This document shows, in pieces, positions 12,020 through 26,010 of a DNA stretch of 64,000 nucleotides. Position 1 is the stretch's first letter; every line of letters starts with the position of its first letter. The position numbers and the translations under genes were made by a program. The notes below the pieces were generated by a model, which searched no databases, had not been told where the DNA came from, and was given only the letters and a program-made list of their open reading frames with translations. Source of the DNA: Bombus terrestris (Eukaryota > Arthropoda > Insecta > Hymenoptera > Apidae); assembly GCF_910591885.1 (NCBI RefSeq), contig NW_025963602.1, forward strand, positions 124,001 to 188,000, read 5' to 3'.

Positions 12020-13790
12020 GGTGTCCAACGGTGTCCAACGGTGTCCAACGATGTCCAACGATGTCCAACGATGTCCAACGGTGTCCAACGGTGTCCCACG
12101 ATGTCCAACGGTGTCCCACGTTGTCCCACGTTGTCCCACGTTGTCCCACGTTGTCCCACGTTGTCCCTCGTTGTCCCACGTTGTCCCACGGTGTCCAACG
12201 GTGTCCAACGATGTCCAAAGGTGTCCAACGGTGTCCCACGTTGTCCCACGTTGTCCCACGGTGTCCAACGATGTCCAACGGTGTCCCACGTTGTCCCACG
12301 TTTTCCCACGTTGTCCCACGGTGTCCAACGATGTCCAACGGTGTCCAACGGTGTCCCACGGTGTCCCACGTTGTCCCACGTTGTCCCACGGTGTCCAACG
12401 ATGTCCAACGGTGTCCCACGTTGTCCCACGTTGTCCCACGTTGTCCCACGTTGTCCCACGTTGTCCCACGTTGTCCCACGTTGTCCCACGTTGTCCCACG
12501 TTGTCCCACGTTGTCCCACGTTGTCCCACGTTGTCCCACGTTGTCCCACGTTGTCCCACGGTGTCCAACGATGTCCAGCGGTGTCCAACGGTGTCCCACG
12601 GTGTCCAACGGTGTCCAACGATGTCCAAAGGTGTCCAACGGTGTCCCACGTTGTCCCACGTTGTCCCACGGTGTGCAACGATGTCCAACGGTGTCCCACG
12701 TTGTCCCACGTTGTCCCACGTTGTCCCACGGTGTCCAACGATGTCCAACGGTGTCCAACGGTGTCCCACGGTGTCCCACGTTGTCCCACGTTGTCCCACG
12801 GTGTCCAACGATGTCCAACGGTGTCCCACGTTGTCCCACGTTGTCCCACGTTGTCCCACGTTGTCCCACGATGTCCCACGTTGTCCCACGTTGTCCCACG
12901 TTGTCCCACGTTGTCCAACGATGTCCAACGGTGTCCAACGGTGTCCCACGTTGTCCCACGTTGTCCCACGTTGTCCCACGGTGTCCAGCGGTGTCCAACG
13001 ATGTCCAACGGTGTCCAACGGTGTCCCACGATGTCCACCGATGTCCAACGGTGTCCAACGGTGTCCAACGGTGTCCAACGGTGTCCAACGATGTCCAACG
13101 ATGTCCAACGATGTCCAACGGTGTCCAACGGTGTCCCACGATGTCCAACGGTGTCCCACGTTGTCCCACGTTGTCCCACGTTGTCCCACGTTGTCCCACG
13201 TTGTCCCTCGTTGTCCCACGTTGTCCCACGGTGTCCAACGGTGTCCAACGATGTCCAAAGGTGTCCAACGGTGTCCCACGTTGTCCCACGTTGTCCCACG
13301 GTGTCCAACGATGTCCAACGGTGTCCCACGTTGTCCCACGTTTTCCCACGTTGTCCCACGGTGTCCAACGATGTCCAACGGTGTCCAACGGTGTCCCACG
13401 GTGTCCCACGTTGTCCCACGTTGTCCCACGGTGTCCAACGATGTCCAACGGTGTCCCACGTTGTCCCACGTTGTCCCACGTTGTCCCACGTTGTCCCACG
13501 TTGTCCCACGTTGTCCCACGTTGTCCCACGTTGTCCCACGTTGTCCCACGTTGTCCCACGTTGTCCCACGTTGTCCCACGTTGTCCCACGGTGTCCAACG
13601 ATGTCCAGCGGTGTCCAACGGTGTCCCACGGTGTCCAACGGTGTCCAACGATGTCCAAAGGTGTCCAACGGTGTCCCACGTTGTCCCACGTTGTCCCACG
13701 GTGTGCAACGATGTCCAACGGTGTCCCACGTTGTCCCACGTTTTCCCACGTTGTCCCACGGTGTCCAACGATGTCCAACGGTGTCCCACG
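12010..13790. repeat. 1,040-bp spaced duplication (12,010-12,760 and 13,050-13,790)
   Basis: GTTGTCCCTC occurs at 12,160 and 13,200 and GTTTTCCCAC at 12,300 and 13,340, both 1,040 bp apart. GGTGTGCAAC at 12,670 and 13,700 is 1,030 bp apart, a one-unit drift. The same set of variants links both copies to 9,131-9,700, about 3.03 kb upstream of the first copy. Confidence 0.8.
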
Positions 13791-15488
13791 TTGTCCCACG
13801 TTGTCCCACGTTGTCCCACGTTGTCCCACGATGTCCCACGTTGTCCAACGATGTCCAACGGTGTCCCACGTTGTCCCACGTTGTCCTACGTTGTCCCACG
13901 TTGTCCCACGTTGTCCCACGTTGTCCCACGTTGTCCCACGTTGTCCCACGGTGTCCAACGGTGTCCAACGGTGTCCAACGGTGTCCCACGATGTCCACCG
14001 ATGTCCAACGGTGTCCAACGGTGTCCAACGGTGTCCAACGGTGTCCAACGATGTCCAACGATGTCCAACGGTGTCCAACGGTGTCCAACGATGTCCAACG
14101 ATGTCCAACGATGTCCAACGGTGTCCCACGTTGTCCCACGTTGTCCCACGTTGTCCCACGTTGTCCCACGTTGTCCCACGTTGTCCCACGTTGTCCCACG
14201 TTGTCCCACGTTGTCCCACGTTGTCCCACGATGTCCCACGTTGTCCAACGGTGTCCAACGATGTCCCACGGTGTCCCACGTTGTCCCACGTTGTCCCACG
14301 GTGTCCAGCGGTGTCCAACGGTGTCCCACGTTGTCCCACGTTGTCCCACGTTGTCCCACGTTGTCCCAAGTTGTCCCACGTTGTCCCACGTTGTCCCACG
14401 TTGTCCCACGTTGTCCCACGTTGTCCCACGGTGTCCAGCGGTGTCCAAAGATGTCCAACGGTGTCCAACGGTGTCCCACGATGTCCACCGATGTCCAACG
14501 GTGTCCAACGGTGTCCAAAGGTGTCCAACGGTGTCCAACGATGTCCCACGGTGTCCAACGATGTCCAACGGTGTCCCACGTTGTCCCACGTTGTCCCACG
14601 TTGTCCCACGTTGTCCCACGTTGTCCCACGTTGTCCCACGTTGTCCCACGTTGTCCCACGTTGTCCCACGTTGTCCCACGTTGTCCCACGTTGTCCCACG
14701 TTGTCGCACGTTGTCCCACGGTGTCCAACGATGTCCAGCGGTGTCCAACGGTGTCCCACGGTGTCCAACGGTGTCCAACGGTGTCCCACGGTGTCCAACG
14801 GTGTCCCACGTTGTCCCACGTTGTCCCACGTTGTCCCACGTTGTCCCACGATGTCCCACGTTGTCCAACGATGTCCAACGGTGTCCTACGTTGTCCCACG
14901 TTGTCCCACGTTGTCCCACGTTGTCCCACGTTGTCCCACGTTGTCCCACGGTGTCCAACGGTGTCCAACGGTGTCCAACGGTGTCCCACGATGTCCACCG
15001 ATGTCCAACGGTGTCCAACGGTGTCCAACGGTGTCCAACGGTGTCCAACGATGTCCAACGATGTCCAACGGTGTCCAACGGTGTCCAACGATGTCCAACG
15101 ATGTCCAACGATGTCCAACGGTGTCCCACGTTGTCCCACGTTGTCCCACGTTGTCCCACGTTGTCCCACGTTGTCCCACGTTGTCCCACGTTGTCCCACG
15201 TTGTCCCACGTTGTCCCACGATGTCCCACGTTGTCCCACGGTGTCCAACGATGTCCCACGTTGTCCCACGTTGTCCCACGGTGTCCAGCGGTGTCCAACG
15301 GTGTCCCACGTTGTCCAACGGTGTCCCACGATGTCCAACGGTGTCCCACGTTGTCCCACGTTGTCCCACGTTGTCCCTCGTTGTCCCACGTTGTCCAAGT
15401 TGTCCCACGTTGTCCCACGTTGTCCCACGTTGTCCCACGTTGTCCCACGTTGTCCCACGTTGTCCCGCGGTGTCCAGCGGTGTCCAAC
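13750..15488. repeat. 1.74-kb segment duplicated at 3,469-bp spacing, copy 2
   Basis: Partner of 10,281-12,019. The segment just upstream differs by seven whole units: GTTTTCCCAC is 210 bp before GTTGTCCTAC in the first copy (10,201 to 10,411) and 140 bp before it here (13,740 to 13,880). Confidence 0.9.
15390..15398. other. 9-bp unit GTTGTCCAA: 1-bp deletion, third phase shift
   Basis: Identical to the lesion at 11,921-11,929 and embedded in the same unit context. From 15,399 to the end of the window, about 48.6 kb, the 10-bp phase is never lost again. Confidence 0.92.
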
Positions 15489-15649
15489 GATGTCCAACGG
15501 TGTCCAACGGTGTCCCACGATGTCCACCGATGTCCACCGATGTCCAACGGTGTCCAACGGTGTCCAACGGTGTCCCACGTTGTCCCACGTTGTCCCACGT
15601 TGTCCCACGTTGTCCAACGATGTCCAACGGTGTCCAACGGTGTCCAACG

Positions 15650-17570
15650 ATGTCCAACGGTGTCCAACGGTGTCCCACGTTGTCCCACGTTGTCCCACGT
15701 TGTCCCACGTTGTCCCACGATGTCCCACGTTGTCCAACGATGTCCAACGGTGTCCCACGTTGTCCCACGTTGTCCCACGTTGTCCCACGTTGTCCCACGG
15801 TGTCCAACGATGTCCAACGGTGTCCCACGTTGTCCCACGTTGTCCCACGTTGTCCCACGTTGTCCAACGATGTCCAACGGTGTCCAACGGTGTCCCACGT
15901 TGTCCCACGTTGTCCCACGTTGTCCCACGGTGTCCAGCGGTGTCCACCGATGTCCAACGGTGTCCAACGGTGTCCAACGGTGTCCAACGGTGTCCAACGA
16001 TGTCCAACGATGTCCAACGATGTCCAACGGTGTCCAACGGTGTCCCACGATGTCCAACGGTGTCCCACGTTGTCCCACGTTGTCCCACGTTGTCCCACGT
16101 TGTCCCACGTTGTCCCACGTTGTCCCACGTTGTCCCACGGTGTCCAACGGTGTCCAACGATGTCCAACGGTGTCCAACGGTGTCCCACGTTGTCCCACGT
16201 TGTCCCACGGTGTCCAACGATGTCCAACGGTGTCCCACGTTGTCCCACGTTGTCCCACGTTGTCCCACGTTGTCCCACGGTGTCCAACGGTGTCCAACGA
16301 TGTCCAACGGTGTCCAACGGTGTCCGACGATGTCCACCGATGTCCAACGGTGTCCCACGTTGTCCCACGTTGTCCCACGTTGTCCCACGTTGTCCCACGA
16401 TGTCCAACGGTGTCCAACGGTGTCCCACGGTGTCCCACGTTGTCCCACGTTGTCCCACGGTGTCCAACGATGTCCAACGGTGTCCCACGTTGTCCCACGT
16501 TGTCCCACGTTGTCCCACGTTGTCCCACGTTGTCCCACGTTGTCCCACGTTGTCCCACGTTGTCCCACGTTGTCCCACGTTGTCCCACGTTGTCCCACGT
16601 TGTCCCACGATGTCCCACGTTGTCCAACGATGTCCAACGGTGTCCCACGTTGTCCCACGTTGTCCCACGTTGTCCCACGTTGTCCCACGGTGTCCAACGA
16701 TGTCCCACGTTGTCCAACGGTGTCCCACGGTGTCCCACGTTGTCCCACGTTGTCCCACGTTGTCCCACGTTGTCCCACGTTGTCCCACGTTGTCCCACGT
16801 TGTCCCACGGTGTCCAACGGTGTCCAACGATGTCCAACGGTGTCCAACGGTGTCCCACGATGTCCACCGATGTCCAACGGTGTCCAACGGTGTCCAACGG
16901 TGTCCAACGATGTCCAACGATGTCCAACGATGTCCAACGGTGTCCAACGATGTCCAACGATGTCCAACGGTGTCCAACGGTGTCCCACGTTGTCCCACGT
17001 TGTCCCACGTTGTCCCACGGTGTCCAACGATGTCCAACGGTGTCCCACGTTGTCCAACGGTGTCCCACGTTGTCCCACGTTGTCCCACGTTGTCCCACGT
17101 TGTCCCACGATGTCCCACGTTGTCCCACGTTGTCCCACGTTGTCCCACGTTGTCCCACGTTGTCCCACGTTGTCCCACGTTGTCCCACGTTGTCCCACGT
17201 TGTCCCACGGTGTCCAACGTTGTCCAACGATGTCCAACGGTGTCCAACGGTGTCCCACGTTGTCCCACGTTGTCCCACGTTGTCCCACGGTGTCCAACGA
17301 TGTCCCACGGTGTCCAACGATGCCCAACGGTGTCCCACGTTGTCCAACGGTGTCCCACGTTGTCCCACGTTGTCCCACGTTGTCCCACGTTGTCCCACGA
17401 TGTCCCACGTTGTCCCACGTTGTCCCACGTTGTCCCACGTTGTCCCACGTTGTCCCACGGTGTCCAACGATGTCCCACGGTGTCCCACGTTGTCCAACGG
17501 TGTCCCACGTTGTCCCACGTTGTCCCACGTTGTCCCACGTTGTCCCACGATGTCCCACGGTGTCCAACGA
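15650..17570. repeat. 1.9-kb segment duplicated 4.16 kb downstream, copy 1
   Basis: Matches about 19,810-21,730. In the window-wide block phase the markers are the unusual succession TGTCCAGCGG-TGTCCACCGA at 15,931/20,091, TGTCCGACGA at 16,321/20,491 and TGCCCAACGG at 17,321/21,481. Spacing drifts between 4,170 and 4,150 bp by whole units. Confidence 0.8.
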
Positions 17571-17579
17571 TGTCCAACG

Positions 17580-18240
17580 GTGTCCAACGGTGTCCCACGG
17601 TGTCCAACGGTGTCCCACGTTGTCCCACGTTGTCCCACGTTGTCCCACGTTGTCCCACGTTGTCCCACGTTGTGCCACGTTGTCCCACGTTGTCCCACGT
17701 TGTCCCACGGTGTCCAACGGTGTCCCACGTTGTCCCACGTTGTCCCACGTTGTCCCACGTTGACCCACGTTGTCCCACGTTGTCCCACGTTGTCCCACGT
17801 TGTCCCACGTTGTCCCACGTTGTCCCACGTTGTCCCACGTTGTCCCACGGTGTCCAACGGTGTCCAGCGGTGTACAACGGTGTCCAACGATGTCCAACGG
17901 TGTCCAACGGTGTCCCACGGTGTCCAACGGTGTCCAACGGTGTCCCACGGTGTCCAACGGTGTCCAACGGTGTCCCACGGTGTCCAACGGTGTCCCACGT
18001 TGTCCCACGTTGTCCCACGTTGTCCCACGTTGTCCCACGGTGTCCCACGTTGTCCCACGTTGTCCCACGGTGTCCAACGATGTCCAACGGTGCCCAACGG
18101 TGTCCCACGGTGTCCAACTGTGTCCCACGGTGTCCCACGTTGTCCCACGTTGTCCCACGTTGTCCCACGTTGTCCCACGTTGTCCAACGATATCCAACGG
18201 TGTCCCACGTTGTCCCACGTTGTCCCACGTTGTCCCACGT
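17580..18240. repeat. Older third copy of the 23.3-23.8 and 29.5-29.9 kb module
   Basis: TGTCCAACTG at 18,111, 23,681 and 29,831, and TATCCAACGG at 18,191, 23,761 and 29,911, define three copies. TGTACAACGG at 17,871 and TGCCCAACGG at 18,091 are shared with the third copy (29,501 and 29,811) but not the second (23,351 and 23,661). The + strand stop TGA at 17,761-17,763 is private to this copy. Confidence 0.8.
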
Positions 18241-19099
18241 TGTGCCACGTTGTCCCACGTTGTCCAACGATGTCCAACGTTGTCCCACGTTGTCCCACGT
18301 TGTCCCACGTTGTCCCACGGTGTCCCACGTTGTCCCACGTTGTCCCACGTTGTCCCACGTTGTCCCACGTTGTCCCACGTTGTCCCACGTTGTCCCACGT
18401 TGTCCCACGTTGTCCCACGTTGTCCCACGTTGTCCCACGTTGTCCCACGTTGTCCCACGTTGTCCCACGGTGTCCAACGATGTCCAGCGGTGTCCAACGG
18501 TGTCCCACGGTGTCCAACGGTGTCCAACGGTGTCCCACGGTGTCCAACGGTGTCCCACGTTGTCCCACGTTGTCCCACGTTGTCCCACGTTGTCCCACGA
18601 TGTCCCACGTTGTCCAACGATGTCCAACGGTGTCCTACGTTGTCCCACGTTGTCCCACGTTGTCCCACGTTGTCCCACGATGTCCCACGTTGTCCCACGG
18701 TGTCCAACGGTGTCCAACGGTGTCCAACGGTGTCCCACGATGTCCACCGATGTCCAACGGTGTCCAACGGTGTCCAACGGTGTCCAACGGTGTCCAACGA
18801 TGTCCAACGATGTCCAACGGTGTCCAACGGTGTCCAACGATGTCCAACGATGTCCAACGATGTCCAACGGTGTCCCACGTTGTCCCACGTTGTCCCACGT
18901 TGTCCCACGTTGTCCCACGTTGTCCCACGTTGTCCCACGTTGTCCCACGTTGTCCCACGTTGTCCCACGTTGTCCCACGTTGTCCCACGATGTCCCACGT
19001 TGTCCCACGGTGTCCAACGATGTCCCACGTTGTCCCACGTTGTCCCACGGTGTCCAGCGGTGTCCAACGGTGTCCCACGTTGTCCAACGGTGTCCCACG

Positions 19100-20150
19100 A
19101 TGTCCAACGGTGTCCCACGTTGTCCCACGTTGTCCCACGTTGTCCCACGTTGTCCCACGTTGTCCCACGTTGTCCCACGTTGTCCCACGTTGTCCCACGT
19201 TGTCCCACGTTGTCCCACGTTGTCCCACGTTGTCCCGCGATGTCCCACGTTGTCCAACGATGTCCAACGGTGTCCCACGTTGTCCCACGTTGTCCCACGT
19301 TGTCCCACGTTGTCCCACGGTGTCCAACGATGTCCAACGGTGTCCCACGTTGTCCCACGTTGTCCCACGTTGTCCCACGTTGTCCAACGATGTCCAACGG
19401 TGTCCAACGGTGTCCCACGTTGTCCCACGTTGTCCCACGTTGTCCCACGGTGTCCAGCGGTGTCCAACGATGTCCAACGGTGTCCAACGGTGTCCCACGA
19501 TGTCCACCGATGTCCACCGATGTCCAACGGTGTCCAACGGTGTCCAACGGTGTCCCACGTTGTCCCACGTTGTCCCACGTTGTCCCACGTTGTCCAACGA
19601 TGTCCAACGGTGTCGAACGGTGTCCAACGGTGTCCCACGTTGTCCCACGTTGTCCCACGTTGTCCAACGATGTCCAACGATGTCCAACGGTGTCCCACGT
19701 TGTCCCACGTTGTCCCACGTTGTCCCACGTTGTCCCACGGTGTCCAACGATGTCCAACGGTGTCCCACGTTGTCCCACGTTGTCCCACGTTGTCCCACGT
19801 TGTCCAACGATGTCCAACGGTGTCCAACGGAGTCCCACGTTGTCCCACGTTGTCCCACGTTGTCCCACGTTGTCCCACGATGTCCCACGTTGTCCAACGA
19901 TGTCCAACGGTGTCCCACGTTGTCCCACGTTGTCCCACGTTGTCCCACGTTGTCCCACGGTGTCCAACGATGTCCAACGGTGTCCCACGTTGTCCCACGT
20001 TGTCCCACGTTGTCCCACGTTGTCCAACGATGTCCAACGGTGTCCAACGGTGTCCCACGTTGTCCCACGTTGTCCCACGTTGTCCCACGGTGTCCAGCGG
20101 TGTCCACCGATGTCCAACGGTGTCCAACGGTGTCCAACGGTGTCCAACGG
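19100..20150. repeat. 1.05-kb segment duplicated 6.90 kb downstream, copy 1
   Basis: Matches 26,000-27,050 at constant 6,900-bp spacing: TGTCCCGCGA 19,231/26,131, TGTCGAACGG 19,611/26,511, AGTCCCACGT 19,831/26,731, and the TGTCCAGCGG-TGTCCACCGA succession 20,091/26,991. Divergence begins near 20,150/27,050. Confidence 0.88.
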
Positions 20151-20929
20151 TGTCCAACGATGTCCAACGATGTCCAACGATGTCCAACGGTGTCCAACGG
20201 TGTCCCACGATGTCCAACGGTGTCCCACGTTGTCCCACGTTGTCCCACGTTGTCCCACGTTGTCCCACGTTGTCCCACGTTGTCCCACGTTGTCCCACGG
20301 TGTCCAACGGTGTCCAACGATGTCCAACGGTGTCCAACGGTGTCCCACGTTGTCCCACGTTGTCCCACGGTGTCCAACGATGTCCAACGGTGTCCCACGT
20401 TGTCCCACGTTGTCCCACGTTGTCCCACGTTGTCCCACGTTGTCCCACGGTGTCCCACGGTGTCCAACGATGTCCAACGGTGTCCCACGGTGTCCGACGA
20501 TGTCCACCGATGTCCAACGGTGTCCCACGTTGTCCCACGTTGTCCCACGTTGTCCCACGTTGTCCCACGATGTCCAACGGTGTCCAACGGTGTCCCACGG
20601 TGTCCCACGTTGTCCCACGTTGTCCCACGGTGTCCAACGATGTCCAACGGTGTCTCACGTTGTCCCACGTTGTCCCACGTTGTCCCACGTTGTCCCACGT
20701 TGTCCCACGTTGTCCCACGTTGTCCCACGTTGTCCCACGTTGTCCCACGTTGTCCCACGTTGTCCCACGATGTCCCACGTTGTCCAACGATGTCCAACGG
20801 TGTCCCACGTTGTCCCACGTTGTCCCACGTTGTCCCACGTTGTCCCACGTTGTCCCACGTTGTCCCACGGTGTCCAACGATGTCCCACGTTGTCCAACGG
20901 TGTCCCACGGTGTCCCACGTTGTCCCACG

Positions 20930-23900
20930 TTGTCCCACGTTGTCCCACGTTGTCCCACGTTGTCCCACGTTGTCCCACGGTGTCCAACGGTGTCCAACGA
21001 TGTCCAACGGTGTCCCACGGTGTCCCACGATGTCCACCGATGTCCAACGGTGTCCAACGGTGTCCAACGGTGTCCAACGATGTCCAACGATGTCCAACGA
21101 TGTCCAACGGTGTCCAACGATGTCCAACGATGTCCAACGGTGTCCAACGGTGTCCCACGTTGTCCCACGTTGTCCCACGTTGTCCCACGGTGTCCAACGA
21201 TGTCCAACGGTGTCCCACGTTGTCCAACGGTGTCCCACGTTGTCCCACGTTGTCCCACGTTGTCCCACGTTGTCCCACGATGTCCCACGTTGTCCCACGT
21301 TGTCCCACGTTGTCCCACGTTGTCCCACGTTGTCCCACGTTGTCCCACGTTGTCCCACGTTGTCCCACGGTGTCCAACGGTGTCCAACGATGTCCAACGG
21401 TGTCCAACGGTGTCCCACGTTGTCCCACGTTGTCCCACGTTGTCCCACGGTGTCCAACGATGTCCCACGGTGTCCAACGATGCCCAACGGTGTCCCACGT
21501 TGTCCAACGGTGTCCCACGTTGTCCCACGTTGTCCCACGTTGTCCCACGTTGTCCCACGATGTCCCACGTTGTCCCACGTTGTCCCACGTTGTCCCACGT
21601 TGTCCCACGGTGTCCAACGATGTCCAACGGTGTCCCACGTTGTCCAACGGTGTCCCACGTTGTCCCACGTTGTCCCACGTTGTCCCACGTTGTCCCACGA
21701 TGTCCCACGGTGTCCAACGATGTCCAACGGTGTCCAACGGTGTCCCACGGTGTCCCACGTTGTCCCACGTTGTCCCACGTTGTCCCACGTTGTCCCACGA
21801 TGTCCAACGGTGTCCAACGGTGTCCCACGGTGTCCCACGTTGTCCCACGTTGTCCCACGGTGTCCAACGATGTCCAACGGTGTCTCACGTTGTCCCACGT
21901 TGTCCCACGTTGTCCCACGTTGTCCCACGTTGTCCCACGTTGTCCCACGTTGTCCCACGTTGTCCCACGTTGTCCCACGTTGTCCCACGTTGTCCCACGT
22001 TGTCCCACGATGTCCCACGTTGTCCAACGATGTCCAACGGTGTCCCACGTTGTCCCACGTTGTCCCACGTTGTCCCACGTTGTCCCACGATGTCCCACGT
22101 TGTCCAACGATGTCCAACGGTGTCCCACGTTGTCCCACGTTGTCCCACGTTGTCCCACGTTGTCCCACGTTGTCCCACGTTGTCCCACGGTGTCCAACGA
22201 TGTCCCACGTTGTCCAACGGTGTCCCACGGTGTCCCACGTTGTCCCACGTTGTCCCACGTTGTCCCACGTTGTCCCACGTTGTCCCACGTTGTCCCACGG
22301 TGTCCAACGGTGTCCAACGATGTCCAACGGTGTCCAACGGTGTCCCACGATGTCCACCGATGTCCAACGGTGTCCAACGGTGTCCAACGGTGTCCAACGA
22401 TGTCCAACGATGTCCAACGATGTCCAACGGTGTCCAACGATGTCCAACGATGTCCAACGGTGTCCAACGGTGTCCCACGTTGTCCCACGTTGTCCCACGT
22501 TGTCCCACGGTGTCCAACGATGTCCAACGGTGTCCCACGTTGTCCAACGGTGTCCCACGTTGTCCCACGTTGTCCCACGTTGTCCCACGTTGTCCCACGA
22601 TGTCCCACGTTGTCCCACGTTGTCCCACGTTGTCCCACGTTGTCCCACGTTGTCCCACGTTGTCCCACGTTGTCCCACGGTGTCCAACGGTGTCCAACGA
22701 TGTCCAACGGTGTCCAACGGTGTCCCACGTTGTCCCACGTTGTCCCACGTTGTCCCACGGTGTCCAACGATGTCCCACGGTGTCCAACGATGCCCAACGG
22801 TGTCCCACGTTGTCCAACGGTGTCCCACGTTGTCCCACGTTGTCCCACGTTGTCCCACGTTGTCCCACGATGTCCCACGTTGTCCCACGTAGTCCCACGT
22901 TGTCCCACGTTGTCCCACGGTGTCCAACGATGTCCAACGGTGTCCCACGTTGTCCAACGGTGTCCCACGTTGTCCCACGTTGTCCCACGTTGTCCCACGT
23001 TGTCCCACGATGTCCCACGGTGTCCAACGATGTCCAACGGTGTCCAACGGTGTCCCACGGTGTCCAACGGTGTCCCACGTTGTCCCACGTTGTCCCACGT
23101 TGTCCCACGTTGTCCCACGTTGTCCTACGTTGTCCCACGTTGTCCCACGTTGTCCCACGTTGTCCCACGTTGTCCCACGTTGTCCCACGGTGTCCAACGG
23201 TGTCCCACGTTGTCCCACGTTGTCCCACGTTGTCCCACGTTGTCCCACGTTGTCCCACGTTGTCCCACGTTGTCCCACGTTGTCCCACGTTGTCCCACGT
23301 TGTCCCACGTTGTCCCACGTTGTCCCACGGTGTCCAACGGTGTCCAGCGGTGTCCAACGGTGTCCAACGATGTCCAACGGTGTCCAACGGTGTCCCACGG
23401 TGTCCAACGGTGTCCAACGGTGTCCCACGGTGTCCAACGGTGTCCAACGTTGTCCCACGGTGTCCAACGGTGTCCCACGTTGTCCCACGATGTCCCACGT
23501 TGTCCCACGTTGTCCCACGTTGTCCCACGTTGTCCCACGTTGTCCCACGTTGTCCCACGTTGTCCCACGGTGTCCAACGATGTCCAACGGTGTCCCACGT
23601 TGTCCCACGGTGTCCCACGTTGTCCCACGTTGTCCCACGGTGTCCAACGATGTCCAACGGTGTCCAACGGTGTCCCACGGTGTCCAACTGTGTCCCACGG
23701 TGTCCCACGTTGTCCCACGTTGTCCCACGTTGTCCCACGTTGTCCCACGTTGTCCAACGATATCCAACGGTGTCCCACGTTGTCCCACGTTGTCCCACGT
23801 TGTCCCACTTTGTCCCACGTTGTCCCACGTTGTCCACCGATGTCCAACGGTGTCCCACGTTGTCCCACGTTGTCCCACGTTGTCCCACGTTGTCCAACGA

Positions 23901-26010
23901 TGTCCAACGGTGTCCCACGTTGTCCCACGTTGTCCCACGTTGTCCCACGTTGTCCCACGTTGTCCCACGTTGTCCAACGGTGTCCAACGGTGTCCCACGT
24001 TGTCCCACGTTGTCCCACGTTGTCCCACGTTGTCCCACGTTGTCCCACGATGTCCCACGTTGTCCAACGATGTCCAACGGTGTCCCACGTTGTCCCACGT
24101 TGTCCTACGTTGTCCCACGTTGTCCCACGTTGTCCCACGTTGTCCCACGTTGTCCCACGGTGTCCAACGGTGTCCAACGATGTCCAACTGTGTCCAACGG
24201 TGTCCCACGTTGTCCCACGTTGTCCCACGTTGTCCCACGTTGTCCCACGTTGTCCAACGATGTCCAACGGTGTCCCACGTTGTCCCACGTTGTCCCACGT
24301 TGTCCCACGTTGTCCCACGTTGTCCCACGTTGTCCAACGATGTCCAACGGTGTCCCACGTTGTCCCACGTTGTCCCACGTTGTCCCACGTTGTCCCACGA
24401 TGTCCCACGTTGTCCAACGATGTCCAACGGTGTCCCACGTTGTCCCACGTTGTCCTACGTTGTCCCACGTTGTCCCACGTTGTCCCACGTTGTCCCACGT
24501 TGTCCCACGTTGTCCCACGGTGTCCAACGGTGTCCCACGTTGTCCCACGTTGTCCCACGGTGTCCAACGATGTCCAACGGTGTCCAACGATGTCCAACGG
24601 TGTCCCACGTTGTCCCACGTTGTCCCACGTTGTCCCACGTTGTCCCACGTTGTCCCACGTTGTCCAACGATGTCCAACGGTGTCCCACGTTGTCCCACGT
24701 TGTCCCACGTTGTCCCACGTTGTCCCACGATGTCCCACGTTGTCCAACGATGTCCAACGGTGTCCCACGTTGTCCCACGTTGTCCTACGTTGTCCCACGT
24801 TGTCCCACGTTGTCCCACGTTGTCCCACGTTGTCCCACGTTGTCCCACGGTGTCCAACGGTGTCCCACGTTGTCCCACGTTGTCCCACGTTGTCCAACGG
24901 TGTCCAACGGTGTCCAACGGTGTCCCACGGTGTCCCACGTTGTCCCACGTTGTCCCACGTTGTCCCACGGTGTCCAACGATGTCCAACGGTGTCCCACGT
25001 TGTCCCACGTTGTCCCACGTTGTCCCACGTTGTCCCACGTTGTCCCACGTTGTCCCACGGTGTCCAACGGTGTCCAACGATGTCCCACGTTGTCCCACGT
25101 TGTCCCACGTTGTCCCACGTTGTCCCACGTTGTCCCACGTTGTCGCACGTTGTCCCACGGTGTCCAACGATGTCCAACGGTGTCCAACGGTGTCCCACGG
25201 TGTCCAACGGTGTCCCACGTTGTCCCACGTTGTCCCACGTTGTCCCACGTTGTCCCACGATGTCCCACGTTGTCCAACGATGTCCAACGGTGTCCCACGT
25301 TGTCCCACGTTGTCCAACGATGTCCAACGGTGTCCCACGTTGTCCCACGTTGTCCTACGTTGTCCCACGTTGTCCCACGTTGTCCCACGTTGTCCCACGT
25401 TGTCCCACGTTGTCCCACGGTGTCCAACGGTGTCCAACGATGTCCAACTGTGTCCCACGTTGTCCCACGTTGTCCCACGTTGTCCCACGTTGTCCCACGT
25501 TGTCCCACGTTGTCCAACGATGTCCCACGTTGTCCAACGATGTCCAACGGTGTCCCACGTTGTCCCACGTTGTCCCACGTTGTCCAACGATGTCCAACGA
25601 TGTCCAACGGTGTCCCACGTTGTCCCACGGTGTCCAACGGTGTCCAACGATGTCCAACGATGTCCAACGATGTCCAACGGTGTCCAACGGTGTCCCACGA
25701 TGTCCAACGGTGTCCCACGTTGTCCCACGTTGTCCCACGTTGTCCCACGTTGTCCCACGTTGTCCCACGTTGTCCCACGTTGTCCCACGTTGTCCCACGT
25801 TGTCCCACGGTGTCCAACGGTGTCCAACGATGTCCAACGGTGTCCAACGGTGTCCCACGTTGTCCCACGTTGTCCCACGGTGTCCAACGATGTCCAACGG
25901 TGTCCCACGTTGTCCCACGTTGTCCCACGTTGTCCCACGTTGTCCCACGTTGTCCCACGGTGTCCAACGGTGTCCAACGATGTCCAACGGTGTCCAACGG
26001 TGTCCCACGA
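20930..26010. repeat. 5.1-kb segment duplicated at 6.15-kb spacing, copy 1
   Basis: Matches 27,060-32,160. Shared markers include TGTCTCACGT 21,881/28,021, the TAG-making AGTCCCACGT 22,891/29,041, TGTCCTACGT 23,121/29,271, 24,101/30,251, 24,451/30,601, 24,781/30,931 and 25,351/31,501, and TGTCCCACTT 23,801/29,951. Spacing is 6,140 bp before about 22 kb and 6,150 bp after. A 1.3-kb internal duplication (TGCCCAACGG at 21,481 and 22,791) was already present, since the second copy has it too (27,621 and 28,941). Confidence 0.9.

Noticed and set aside
22890..22892. In-frame stop codons as signs of pseudogene decay
   Set aside because: The stops are single-base variants spread over three frames and copied by segmental duplication (22,892 with 29,042, 43,063 with 45,183, 50,217 with 51,247). 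There is no evidence of an ancestral gene to decay.
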